From positions 13,578,001-13,642,000 of the forward strand of contig CP075494.1 in NCBI GenBank assembly GCA_021613535.1: a stretch of 64,000 nt of DNA, in the 5' to 3' direction. Position 1 is the stretch's first letter. Every line of letters starts with the position of its first letter. This document shows, piece by piece, positions 39,449 through 50,800 of this stretch. Origin of the DNA: Adineta vaga (lineage: Eukaryota; Rotifera). Both the position numbers and the translations under genes were made by a program. The notes beneath the pieces are model-generated. The model had not been told where the DNA came from and did no database searches. It saw only the letters and a program-made list of their open reading frames with translations.

Positions 39449-39813
39449 TGTTTTTGATCATTGTTTTCTTTTGTCTTCACATATAATATAATCTATGGTT
39501 TTAAATCATATACCAAACAGATTTTTATCAAGACCCAGAAGTATGATTGTTCGATTTCCAAAATCTACATTAGACCTCAACATGTTTTCGAAATAGTTTA
39601 ATATCAAATGCGATTAATCACAGTATCTTCATTCATATAACATAAAAAATATACACACACATTTGATCTTTCAACAGTTTGTTTCTGCGTTTATCATTAA
39701 AAACATGTTACAATGAAAGATAAATTATTACTTGACTGTTGGGGATTCCCGAATTTCGCCAATAAGACTTTCGCCAACTGGACATTCGCCAATGGTGAAA
39801 GTCCAGCGATTTG

Positions 39814-39881
39814 TTGGCGAAAATACGGTGGACATTCGCCAATTGGCGAAGGTCATGATGGAATACTGGCGAAAGTACAGT
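39814..39881 (+). repeat. Internal direct repeat of the MITE, copy 1
   Basis: Starts TTGGCGAAAATAC, contains the palindrome-like TTCGCCAATTGGCGAA and ends ACTGGCGAAAGTACAG. It matches 40012-40078 at an offset of 198 bp with scattered differences. Confidence 0.7.
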
Positions 39882-40011
39882 GAGCTCTTTTCAGCTATCA
39901 TAGACGAATGCAAATGTCGGTTGCGTGTGCGGAACTAGGATATCAGGCTGTACCTTATTGCTGTCCTTTATCGACTTCGTCGAAAGACATCTTCTTATCT
40001 TATAAGTTATT

Positions 40012-40078
40012 TTGGCGAAAGTACAGTAGATATTCGCCAGTTGGCGAAAGTCATGGGGGTATACTGGCGAACGTCCTA
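40012..40078 (+). repeat. Internal direct repeat of the MITE, copy 2
   Basis: Partner of 39814-39881, with TTCGCCAGTTGGCGAA at its centre. The two copies flank a unique core of about 130 bp (39882-40011). Confidence 0.7.
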
Positions 40079-40191
40079 TTGGCGAAAGTCTTATTGACGA
40101 AGTTCGGGTAAGCCGACTGTTGAGGTAGTATCTATTACACGTTGCTTGTTGAATCTAATATAAAGGCGTATCTTTAATAGTTGCCACTTCT

Positions 40192-40197
40192 TTTATT
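40192..40197 (-). terminator. Candidate polyadenylation signal of the coiled-coil gene
   Basis: TTTATT on the given strand (AATAAA on the coding strand), about 98 nt past the stop codon at 40295-40297. The distance is suitable for a short 3' UTR. Confidence 0.4.
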
Positions 40198-40294
40198 TAG
40201 ATAAAAGTCATAACTAGGATAATCTAGATAAAAAAATCTTTTTTTCGTCTACTAAAAGAAATAGAATGCATTCGTATGCAACATAATTCCCCAT

Positions 40295-43200
40295 TCATCC
40301 AACAATTCCAGTTAATTCTTCTAACGTAGCAGTTTCTAAGTACACATTGTATTCTTCTTGACGTTTTTCGCTTGCAAGTGCGTACGCATTTGCACGTGAA
40401 TTTATCATGATCTTCAATTTTTTTGCTGTAGCCGTTGTATCGTTCGACATTTTTTGCATGTGAGCTGTTCGTTCTTCATCTGTTGACACACCAAGCAAAC
40501 CACTGACTCCAGCAATTTGATTAACCATATATTCACGTGACACGTCATAATATGTTTTTGCCATCAAAAATAGTAAATGTGCATCACCATCGATGTCTTG
40601 AGATGCTTCAACAAGTAATTGAAGATAAAATTCTTTTTCATATGAATTCATATCAGCAGCTCCATTAACACCGTCCATTAATTCGATCACTGAAAGAAAT
40701 CTTTCCGCCACAGTCTATAATAATAAAAACTAATTTATCAGTTTCTACTGCGGATGAATGAAGTATTGAAAACCCATCGATTAGAGTATCTTATTGTGTG
40801 GTTAAATTTTTCGATGAATATTGAGGAAGACTGAATATAATCAGTTGCTTTCTTTTTATAGTATAACCTGTAATTGAATAATTTATGTGATACTACTCCT
40901 CTCGACAGAAATTTCTTCTTGCAAATATGATCATTCTCATGGTACTGGTATACATCTTTCATTGGCCGTTGTTGTTGCTGTTTTGTTAGCGACGCTCACC
41001 TTAAGAGATGTCTACTAAAGTTCAGTTATAACTCTGTTCGAATTCTTCGAACTCATAATTTTATAATAACATCTTATCAGAAGTCGAAAATAGTATTGAA
41101 AAAGAACAGAATAACGTCTTATTACTTTTGTCAAAATAGTTGGTATTAGATATTACTCTTTGATATGAAGAGATTAAATCGAAGAAAATATTGTAAACCA
41201 ACGATTTCGTCTATCAATGAATCTATAGGCACCTGTTCATAGCACTATTGGCAATAAATAAAGCCCCTCAAATTTGCGGAACGAACAAAAATGAACCATC
41301 TTCATTTTCAGATTATTTAAGTTACGCTATACACATTTTCTGTCGAATTTCGACCACCGGTATGAAAATGTGTAAAACTAGTGATCCAAAAATGGTCGTT
41401 TCTTTTCAGGTATGATACCGTCACAAAAGGTGCAGAATCTCAGATAAGTGTAAATAAAAATCAGAATGTAAGCATACCGTTTTTGTTGCATCTGCTTTTA
41501 TTGCAAGTTCTGAAAAAAATTCAACCATACGTTGCCATTGCTTGATAACGTCACCAACATGTCCAGCAGCTTTGCGTACGATGTCTATATATTCGTCTAA
41601 ATTCATACTATCGAGATTTGTTAAAGCAATTGAATGAATTGTATTTTCCAAGTTAGTCTGCTGAATTTGCTGTTCTAGAGTCATGTTACGATATCGTTCA
41701 TTAGCATGTTGTAATTCTGTGAGAGCTTGATCTGCTTTATCCTTCAACGCTTGATTGTATTTGCCTTGATCTGGATGAGGACGATAGTAGACTCGTTTAC
41801 ACCATCCAAACCATCCCCGATAATGATAATAAGCTTGATATCCGAGCGCATTCGCATTTTCAGGAATGGCCTAAAAATATATAGATATATATTGTTTTTA
41901 TATGTGATTATCTACGATTGAGAACAAAATTAGTAAATCTAGTGATTAAAAATACGATACAAGCGCCTTGAATATAGTAACAATAAGGCATAGAGAAAAA
42001 TTTTGAATAGAATATATCAATAAATGTTAGATGATTCGTATCACTTCATTTAAACCATACTATGTTATTCACACATATTAAGATGTTCACTTTTCTCCAT
42101 TACAAACGAAACACATCTCGATTGAACGTCTCAACATATGTAAATATCATGTACGCGTCACATATTTAATGTAGTATATATGCCACATAATATTCAAATG
42201 TTTGAAAAAACACTATCCTCTAAGTTTATGAGAGTGTCTCCTATGTTTGGAAATATCTCTCACGCTATGTTTGCTGCGTCACTAATTAAACAAATATGAT
42301 ACGTTCATCAACTTTTTTTCTATTGAAGACTAACCTGAACAGCTGCATTGTAAGCTTTCTGTTTTTCTTCTAACTCTTTCGTAATATTTGCGTATCTTTC
42401 TTTGGTATCTTGAAGATTTTTCTCCAATAGCTTTTGTGCTTCTTTTTCTTTAGCTATAGTTTCTTGAAGTTTTGCATTTTCTTTTTCTTTTTCCGATTGT
42501 GTTAGAGTATTCACTTGGGCAATTTCTAACAATAGATCCATAAGATCTTCGTATTGTTTCAATGTTGTGTTCGCTACTACAGAGCATTCATGAGTAATAC
42601 GATCGATATTATTAAGTTGTAAAGGCAATAATGATTTGATTAATTTTGATGTACCTTGACTTATAAGTTTCAATGCTGTTTTAAGATAAGTTGGTAATTG
42701 TTTCATATTCGTTTGTATACGATTCATTCCTGTGTGTGCTGCCATGAGTGCTCGGTACATTTCATTGGAAGTTTGTACAAGAGTAGCACGAAATGAATTT
42801 GGATATTTAATGTGTGTGAAATTAAATTCGGTTGTAAAAGCATAATCTTTCTTACTAGACAATGTCATAACACTGCTAACGAAATTGATCGTGGCTGGTC
42901 CACTTGACATTAACAATCCAAATTCACCATCCATTGCCGATTGTGAAATAAGTTCGTCATCCAAAGTTTCATCAAATAGTGATTTGACTGTTCTATGTGC
43001 TTTTATACGAAAAACAAAATATTATTATTGATACGTACAAAAAAGATAAGTCAGAGTTCACTGAAAATGTTCTAGGAGCTTCCAAAATTATTTCATCAAT
43101 CTTCTACTGAGGATGAGAGTGCCCGGAAAAAATAAATTCTAGTAGTTCCTCGTTTAATATCTTACCGGGAAGCATTTCAATACCACGCGTTGTATTGAAG

Positions 43201-43463
43201 AAGAAAGATGCATCGTCAATCTTAGGTAAATCTAAAATTTCAGCCATTGGCATGCGTAAAACACTTTCCATATAGGAATCACAGTAAGGATCTAGATCGC
43301 GGTTCAAAAATACGGAATAGGCAATTGATGGAAGATCATCAGAATCATCAATAACTTCTGCATTGCACCATGCACCGAGTAGAATAATTGTGATCGAAAC
43401 AAAAAATTCTGAAAAAGGTACATAACTCATATAAAATAGAAACGAAACACTTTGCTTACTCAT
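40295..43463 (-). CDS. Secreted coiled-coil protein of unknown function, 591 aa, 4 exons
   Basis: Minus-strand exons 43463-43166, 42999-42335, 41870-41478, 40714-40295 (298+665+393+420 = 1,776 nt, 592 codons); all junctions are GT-AG and in frame. A hydrophobic N-terminal stretch (FFVSITIILLGAWCNA) suggests a signal peptide; an internal Met 12 residues in is an alternative start. Residues about 130-230 are helical and hydrophobic (MNRIQTNMKQLPTYLKTAL). They are followed by a charged coiled coil (about 245-330; QSEKEKENAKLQETIAKEKE and onward), a YHYRGWFGW-type aromatic patch, and further helices to the C-terminus. The helical hairpin layout resembles alpha-helical membrane-active or scaffold proteins only in a general way; I do not recognise the family. 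Introns (166, 464 and 763 nt) are longer than in the neighbouring muscle gene. Confidence 0.78.
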
Positions 43464-44458
43464 ATTTTCAATTTTAAGGTTGAAAGTTATTTTTCAATGG
43501 TCAAAAACCTTTGCTTTTATAGATAGTTCAAATATGAAACAGACTGAAGAAATACACCATGTTTTCTCAGAAAACATCATGTCATCGACAGTTCCATACA
43601 GATTCGTCTTCGCCGAAACGTAATCATTCCAGTCATATCTTGTAAGGTACTTGTGTTTAGCGAGAGAATACACAGCTGTTGAATAGCTAAAACAACATAA
43701 ATCATGTTTTCGACGATATTTTCACGTATTTAGGTTTCTATAGCTCCAGCTGTTTCTGATTTATCGTACCAATAATAGATAGTATTGCCCTCTTATCAGA
43801 AGGATTAAGTACCCATAAACGAAACGCAAGATACTTCTGCTATAACTAATGGATTTTGATTGATTTTAATTACCTACTTTTTTTTATCTACGTTGGGATT
43901 TGACGTGAATAATCATAGAAAGTAAATATTTAGGCAAATAGCTTCAAGCAATCTAAATTTCAGAAACTCAGATCAATTAAAATTGGTAGATTGAGGCTGA
44001 CATTCGTTTCGACTTTTTTTTTACAACAATTCATTGATTTTTTGCCACTTATCTATAATTGTATTAATTCTCTTCGTATTGTTGAAATTCAAATGCATGT
44101 TTTCATCTGACTATCATTTTTTCTGCTTATTTGTTGAACATAGTAACAATATCAATCATGCTCTAGCTAAGGTCACTATGAAAGTTAATCAGAATTGTCA
44201 GACAGTTCAAGTTAGTAGCAATGAAATCAATAATTTTCTCAATATTCAAGGTAAACACACAACAAGTTCATCTTAATGATTAATATTTTGCATACTCAAC
44301 ATGTGTGATTTTTACCATATTTATACTAAAACTTATATTTTTTGTTCGTTCGACTAACTTTCTCATATTACAACATATTTTACTTTTCGAATAGTTGATG
44401 ACTCATGAATACTTTATATTAAGAAATATGTACATCGATAATTACATAAATATTTTTT
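43464..44458. other. Intergenic region (about 1 kb)
   Basis: Holds the upstream region of the coiled-coil gene and the 3' flank of the PDZ gene. A short plus-strand ORF (44034-44276, 80 codons) begins with a hydrophobic run but has no recognisable domain. I do not call it a gene. Confidence 0.55.
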
Positions 44459-45220
44459 TCAAAAATTCGAAGTTCGACGAGCAACAACGAGTGTAACACG
44501 TCGACTATTGTTACAAATCTGTCGGATTAATTGAGCAGCCATAGAATGTGTTACCCATTGTAAATTTGCACTTGTACGATTTGTTTTGATTTCTAATAGA
44601 CGATCACCAATTTGAACTTGATTTTTCTTTGTATTCAATGCTATGAAACCATTCGGATCGATTTGAGTAATAAATAAACCACAATCGTCGTTCGCTTCAT
44701 CTAATCCTCCACGAATGGTAATACCAAGAGGTTGATCTTCTGAATCTGTTGTTAATAAAAAATCAACATATTCAATATGTAGAGGATTCACACGACGAAT
44801 ATGAAGTGTAATACATTGTCCTTGAATGCATGAAAATGCTTGAGCAGCATTATCGTGAGTAATATGAGTGAAATCAAATCTATTCATTGAAAGTATTCGA
44901 TCAAAAAGACGAAGTTTACTTCGTCCATTATCTTTCAATGCATTTGAACAATGTTCAATATGTGTAATAACAATAGCTCGTCCGTCAATTGTATCAATGC
45001 CACCACTTATCACAAATCCATATTTATTTGAAAAATCCGATAAAGGTGTAATTTCGATAATTTCATCTTTCCAATCATTTTCTATCGGTTGTTGTTGTTG
45101 TTGCTGTACACATGATGAATAAGGTGGTGGTGGTGATTCTTCTAGATATAAGTTCTGTGTATCATCAGTACATTTATTTCGATCGAATATATGATGATAG
45201 GTACGTTGCTGTTTTTTCAT
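44459..45220 (-). CDS. Two-PDZ-domain protein A, 253 aa, single exon
   Basis: An in-frame TAG lies just upstream of the start Met, so the start is well fixed. After a polar N-terminus with a PPPPYS motif (possible WW- or SH3-type ligand) and a short Gln run, PDZ1 spans about residues 54-141. It has a carboxylate-loop motif KYGFVISGG and RLFDRILSMN. PDZ2 spans about 148-250, with QPLGITIRGG, CGLFITQIDPNG and QIGDRLLEI. PDZ proteins bind C-terminal peptides of membrane or junction proteins as scaffolds; partners cannot be told from sequence. It sits 300 bp from a second two-PDZ gene in the same orientation. Confidence 0.85.
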   Translation of the reverse strand: MKKQQRTYHHIFDRNKCTDDTQNLYLEESPPPPYSSCVQQQQQQPIENDWKDEIIEITPLSDFSNKYGFVISGGIDTIDGRAIVITHIEHCSNALKDNGRSKLRLFDRILSMNRFDFTHITHDNAAQAFSCIQGQCITLHIRRVNPLHIEYVDFLLTTDSEDQPLGITIRGGLDEANDDCGLFITQIDPNGFIALNTKKNQVQIGDRLLEIKTNRTSANLQWVTHSMAAQLIRQICNNSRRVTLVVARRTSNF

Positions 45221-45522
45221 ATTATTAGTTGGACTCTATCACGTAAGAAACTGTCGGATAAAAAGAAATGAGAATTCTGTCGATTGAAAAATATTTGTTA
45301 AAGCCTATCGAGCGGATTCAATGAAATTACGATGAATCATCAATGCGAATCAGTTTGTTTCTAGTCATATGAATAAATAAATCGTCTAGAGATTCTTTCG
45401 TTCGTTCGTTCGTTTCAGTTCGATAATATGATTCATCTATTTAATCGTTTTATTATTCTATTCTAAAACAAAATCGATAATTACAGAAAAACAAGAATCA
45501 ATTTTTTATCAAACGAAATGTT
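45221..45522. other. Spacer between the PDZ genes (302 bp)
   Basis: Contains short GTTC tandem repeats (near 45401-45416) and the candidate poly(A) signal. No coding signal is visible. Confidence 0.5.
45449..45454 (-). terminator. Candidate polyadenylation signal of PDZ gene B
   Basis: TTTATT on the given strand reads AATAAA on the coding strand, about 70 nt past the stop codon of the upstream PDZ gene. This supports two separate transcripts rather than one gene with four PDZ domains. Confidence 0.4.
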
Positions 45523-46221
45523 TTAATTCTGTATTGGATGTGCAATTATAAGTGTTAAATGTGTTGATTCATTTCTCATTTGTTTTATTAATTTCAAAGC
45601 ATGATCTAAATCAATACACTGTAGATTAATCGTTACATGTGTATTACTAATTTGTACTAAACGATCACCAATTCGTAGACGACCATTATTTGCTGCGAGT
45701 CCTCTCGGTTTAATACCGACAACGAATAAACCTGAATCATTATTTTGATTTTTTTCTATTCCACCATCGATTGTAAAGCCAAGTTTAGGTGAATCAATGA
45801 AACTTTTCTTATGTAAATCGAATTGAACTGTTTCAAGAGTTGTTGGTTGTAATCGACGAATACGAAATTTGACTAGTTTACCTTGATGTGCATTAAGAAT
45901 ACATTGAGCTGCTTCTTTTGGCATATTGATAAAATTCATATCATTCAATGAAAGAATAATATCAAATGGATGAAGTAATCCATTTTTATAAAGAACGTTC
46001 GTTATAACAATGGAATGATTGAATTTATCAATAGAAATCGACGAAGAATTTTTTTGTAGAACTTTTTCGGGTATTAAAACATCAATATCGAATTCAATCC
46101 ATTGCTCATCATGAACAATATTTCTCATCGATTTTTCATATGGTGCTGATGGATTCATCATTTCTTCTACTTGCATTAATTGTTCATGAAGTAAATGCCA
46201 AGGATTGCTCGTTGATACCAT
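45523..46221 (-). CDS. Two-PDZ-domain protein B, 232 aa, single exon
   Basis: PDZ1 (about residues 45-135) is degenerate at the carboxylate-binding loop. It keeps HPFDIILSLNDMNF and the C-terminal helix/strand (AAQCILNAHQGKLVKFRIRR). PDZ2 (about 140-230) is canonical, with KLGFTIDGG, SGLFVVGIKPRG and RIGDRLVQIS. Architecture, spacing and sentence-like motifs (NLQ followed by a helix ending in IRQ/IKQ) match protein A, so the pair look like tandem paralogues. The GLGF-type loop is missing in PDZ1, so that domain may not bind C-terminal peptides in the usual way. Confidence 0.83.
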   Translation of the reverse strand: MVSTSNPWHLLHEQLMQVEEMMNPSAPYEKSMRNIVHDEQWIEFDIDVLIPEKVLQKNSSSISIDKFNHSIVITNVLYKNGLLHPFDIILSLNDMNFINMPKEAAQCILNAHQGKLVKFRIRRLQPTTLETVQFDLHKKSFIDSPKLGFTIDGGIEKNQNNDSGLFVVGIKPRGLAANNGRLRIGDRLVQISNTHVTINLQCIDLDHALKLIKQMRNESTHLTLIIAHPIQN

Positions 46222-47023
46222 ATCTTTTTCTTCTTTACCTTGCTGAATAACTCACTAGTGAACCTTACGTTTGATATCAACGAGTAAATGCAAATAGTCT
46301 CTTATCTGTTCTTTGTAACAAGATTGCTTAGATTTGAATCATATTTGAATGATTTCCTATCTTTTATTTCCAATTTTATCTTCATCACCACGAACACATT
46401 TGCGAACAGAAAAAAAAAGAAAGAAAGAAAGAAAGAAAGAAAGAAAAAAAAGGAAAAGAAAAAGAATCAATCCTCTCTCAGCTCATCTCCAGAATTGATG
46501 AAATCGTTTTAGATATCACTAGTAAACGTTAACTAGAAAATAATAATAAAGTAATAGACTGACAAGAAAAAGAAAACGAACAAAGCATAAAAACTTCTGT
46601 ACATTATTTCTCCCTCATCTCTTTCCGAAATTGTCTTGTTTTGTAGAAAACACGCACACAAACATGTTTGCTAAATTCTAAGTATCGATAGGTATATATA
46701 TGCATGTATATATGTATAAAAAAAATAATGTATAACAAATAATGAAGAGAAGAAGACAAAAAAAAGAGAGAAAAAGGCTCAAATTGAGATATGAGATAGA
46801 GATGATTGAACCATCTCTTCTAATTTGTGTGTAGAATAGCAAACAATGAAGAAGAAGAAGAAGAAAAAAAAATGAAAGAAACAAAGCAGAAAAGACACGT
46901 CACAACAAAATGAATGCAAGCGTATACTGTAAAAAAAAAGAAGAGAGGGAGAAAGAGAGAAAAGAAGAACGTTTGATTTGACTAGAGATGAGGAAGAAAA
47001 ACAAACGGAAGATCGAGCAATAT
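46222..47023. other. Intergenic region between PDZ gene B and the sacsin-like gene
   Basis: AT/purine-rich, including an AAAG microsatellite (about 46419-46446) and AAG/GAAA-rich tracts around 46850-46975. ORFs here are low-complexity. Presumably it contains the 3' UTR of the sacsin-like gene. Confidence 0.6.
46419..46446 (+). repeat. (AAAG)n microsatellite
   Basis: About seven perfect AAAG units inside a longer A/G-rich tract. Confidence 0.85.
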
Positions 47024-47853
47024 TCACGGATACATAATATCTTCGATTTTCTTCAGTAATTCTTTTGTATATTCAATTGCTTGTTCAGCTTGTGCTAAAA
47101 AACAAGAAAAAGTTATTAAAAAGAATGGACAAATTAATCTTCGACTTACAAACAGTGAATACTTCAGCTGGAATTTTAGCAAATCGTGCTGCATTAGGAT
47201 ATTGCATTCGATTTGGATCACCGATCCATTTATATAATTTATAACCAATTTCTCGTACATCATTATCAACACCGATTAATAAACCTGGAATATCTGCCGT
47301 CATATTTTTGCCAGTATCTTTATAATAATGATACGCTTTCAAGGCTTTTTCAGCCGCCTAGAAGACAAAAAATTTATCAACATATTCTATTATATCACCA
47401 GACATATTCTTTAAGTGTAGGTTTTGTTGATGTAGAAACTATCTTTATTATCATTCTCATCTGTCACCTTGTCTCTTATCGTCTACATTGTTCGAGTTTA
47501 TTTAACATACTGATTGTTCTCATTCATATTGCATAATCTTTACTTTTAATATTCTATTTACTCATTAACTAAAGAGCACTTTATTATTGATTCTATCTTT
47601 GTATAAACAATCAACACAATAATTTACTTTATTCATCATAATGATTGTATACTTCATATTTTAACTACGAAGAATATTCTCATGGAGAAACTTACGCGAT
47701 AACATTTATAACAAGCCCAATCATATGCCACTTGTCCTGTCGATGAGTGCATATCACTATATGAACTTTCGAGATCATGTTGTGCTTGTTTAAGCCATCG
47801 ATCAGCTTCTGATTGTTGATAATTACGTTTTCGACGTGCATTTGGACTTTCTT
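47024..47853 (-). other. C-terminal HEPN domain of the sacsin-like protein (three exons)
   Basis: Reads ARRKRNYQQSEADRWLKQAQ, then an A-Y-D-W-A-C-Y-K-C-Y helix, AAEKALKAYHYYK, REIGYKLYKW, YPNAARFAKIP and AEQAIEYTKELL at the end. In sacsin this helical dimerisation domain is C-terminal. The RxxxxH-type ribonuclease motif of other HEPN proteins is not evident. Confidence 0.85.
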
Positions 47854-50800
47854 CTATAAAAATAAGACAAGAAAAAAATAAATAAATATCATTTGCAAAA
47901 CTAAATGTTCAAGTCAATATAACTAAAAGCTTTCTACAATAATGAATAGTTCCACATCTACCCAAAAAAAAGAAAGCAACGAGCACTCACCAAAAATAGG
48001 ATCGGAAACTAATATGAAAGAAAGAAAGAACGAAATAATAAACATATAAACAATACATCATTCTGTGCGTGTGTTGACTACATGCAAAAAATGAACTAGA
48101 AGAAAAAACAGCAAACTTACTTCCTCCAGTTGATGATGATGGTTGAGTATTTGTACCATTCGTTGTCGTATTCGTATTATTTGTCGTATTTTCTTCTGTG
48201 GGAGTAAAAAATCCATGACGTCTTTGAAAACCATGTTGACGTCGATATTGCCATTCTTCACGTGCTGTACGAAATGACGATGATCGATGTGGACTAAATC
48301 GACTTTTCGTTCCATTTGGATCTGTATTCTCGGCATGATCTTTTGGTATATCTTGATAACTACGTTTCGTATCATCCGTTGAATCTTTATTTAAATTATC
48401 AAAACTACCAAAACGTTCATCACCAGTTGTTGCTGATGATGAACTTTGATGATGATCACTTTTTGTCGTATTCGAATATTTATTCCAACTAAATCTTGGA
48501 TCCGATGTTGAAAATGGTGTATGTTGAAAATTATTGAATGTATTGAAAAATGATGTTAAGGGATCATTTTCGAAATGATCAATTTGTTTACGTAGATGTT
48601 TGAATACTTCAGCAGCGAAACGTTCACGACCGGGATTTTTATCTGGATGCCATTTTAATAGAAGTTTTTTGACTGTTTTCTTACGTTCTTGTCCTGTTAA
48701 TTGATAGGCTTGTCGAACAGCATTGTAGATTTCGGTTTTCGTTAATTCTAATTCAGTTTTATCGATCATATCTTGTTCATTGGTTTGTGTTGATTCAGAC
48801 TCGGATTGAGATTCGGACGTTGCATTACCTGAGGAGTCACTATCTGCAGATGTTTGAGTTTTGAAATTATCGAAACCATTTGTTGAATGATTGAAATCAT
48901 TGGTAGATTCACCAGCATGATTCGTTTTTCCTGTACGTTTGGAAGAGGAAGAAGTTTTTTCATCGTTGAATTTATCTTTATCACCATTTTTGCCTATAGA
49001 CGACACACGCACAGTGAATCACATGGGTTAAATGTAGGATGAGGGAAAGGAAGAGAGACCGAATGTAAAGTTTTGGTAAGGCAAAGAAATCTCTTTTTTC
49101 GGGGAAATATTATGTTTTGTTCTTCATGTAGAATATTGAAACTATTCAATCTCGAAAGCTCTTAATGAATTCAATCAACACTTCTAACGCAGTTAGTATT
49201 ATTCAATCACTTATTTTCAATGACTTCTACTTTTTCTCTTGTGATAATCACACATGTAAGAAGAAGCAATCATAAGCAACGGATTTAGATATTAAAGCAA
49301 CACATATACATATATACATATATACATATACATGAATGAATAACAAATTGTTATTCGTTCAGTTATATATACATATATATATGAATATCATTCGGTCTCT
49401 GATTGAATAAAGTCTCTTTGTTTTTTCTTCTTTCCTACCTTGTGTCGTTGTCGTTGATGATTTGAATGAATCTCGTTCGTCAACTGGTTTTGTATGTACA
49501 GCATCGAATATTCTTGACCAATGTTCGAGTACATAGAAATTTGATGCTTCTATTTTTTGTGTTTCATTCGCATCATTAATTTTACATACAAATACATAAG
49601 ATAATGTTGAATCTGATTTCTTCCATGACCATTCATCTTGATTATTATCTTGTTCATTAGTAGATTCTTTAAGAATCTTTTCTACTTCACAATAAATATA
49701 AAGATCATTCATACGATAAACACATAAATCTCCTGGTAAGATTTGATGTAAATCAATATTAAATTGTTGTAATTGTTCAATATCATCACCATAAACATTA
49801 CCTGGCGATGGAATATATTGTAATTTAAGTATTGATAAGATATTTTCTTCTGTCGCAACATTGACTAAATTCAATAATTTTGCCATTTGTCCAATTGTTG
49901 TAGCTAATAGTGCAGCCATAACCGAATTATCCAATTGTAATTCAGATAGACCCAAACATGGACTTAAAGCACGTGCAAGACATAATGTAAAATAAGGTTG
50001 TTCAGTATGTTTCATACTGATATATAGAATAACATTTTCTTCACCTTCAACAACTAAATAAACGGCTTTTTCATCGACCGATTGATCAAGTTTTTGTTGT
50101 GTCTTCTTATAGATAAGATTGGTTTCTAAATATTCCACGCATGTAACTTTAACAAAAGTTAAACGTTGTCGAATTAAATTTTCTACATCATCAATCGAAA
50201 TAATCTTAGGATTTTGTTGTCGTGCAACATGATTTGCAATAACACGTGCCATACAACGATGTAAATGACGTGAAGATAATAATTGATTATATTTTCTTTC
50301 GAGATTAAATAGAAAACGTTGACGATGAGATTCTTCATCTTCAGGTATTGTTATTGAAAATGATTCTTCATATTTCTGACTAAATAAAACCGGACGTTGA
50401 CTAACGAAGATTTTATCAATAATATCTTTAATATTTGTTGTTGCCGTATTTGTTTTCGGATTTGCTGCTGCTGCTGATGATGGATTCGCATCAAGTTTAA
50501 GAACACGTTCATTTGGATTGAACATAAATTTATCTTGATTTAATTTCGTTATATAATCAATTTTCGTTCGATCATCCATAATGACAATATCGTTCGATTT
50601 AATAAGTTTAAAATCATTCGAAACAAAATAAAGACCAGGTAATTTTGTCTGTGGAGTTATCGTCGTACTTGTTGATAGATATTTAAAAAAACATTCCATT
50701 GCTTTCAATGATTTACATAATTCATTGGAATTTAAATAATCTTGTTCACAAACTTTCGATAATTTTCTTAGAATATCTCCGTATAACATCGGATGTGGTT

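Larger units (their letters stand above)
39734..40122. mobile_element. MITE-like element (373 bp, 39742-40114) with 8-bp target duplication
   Basis: Identical 8-mers GACTGTTG flank the element (39734-39741 and 40115-40122). The ends are inverted repeats: left GGGATTCCCGAATTTCGCCA, right end (reverse complement) GGCTTACCCGAACTTCGTCA, followed by a shared ATAAGACTTTCGCCA. It carries many GGCGAAAGT / ACTTTCGCC motifs in both orientations and has no transposase ORF. An 8-bp duplication is typical of hAT and P superfamily elements; family assignment is inference. Confidence 0.8.

Noticed and set aside
39734-40122. Short spaced GGCGAAAGT repeats considered as a CRISPR-like array
   Set aside because: Motifs occur in both orientations with irregular spacing inside a TIR-bounded element in eukaryotic DNA. 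A MITE explains them better.
44034-44276. 80-codon plus-strand ORF with hydrophobic start
   Set aside because: It resembles a signal peptide but has no conserved domain or credible second exon. Left as unassigned intergenic sequence.
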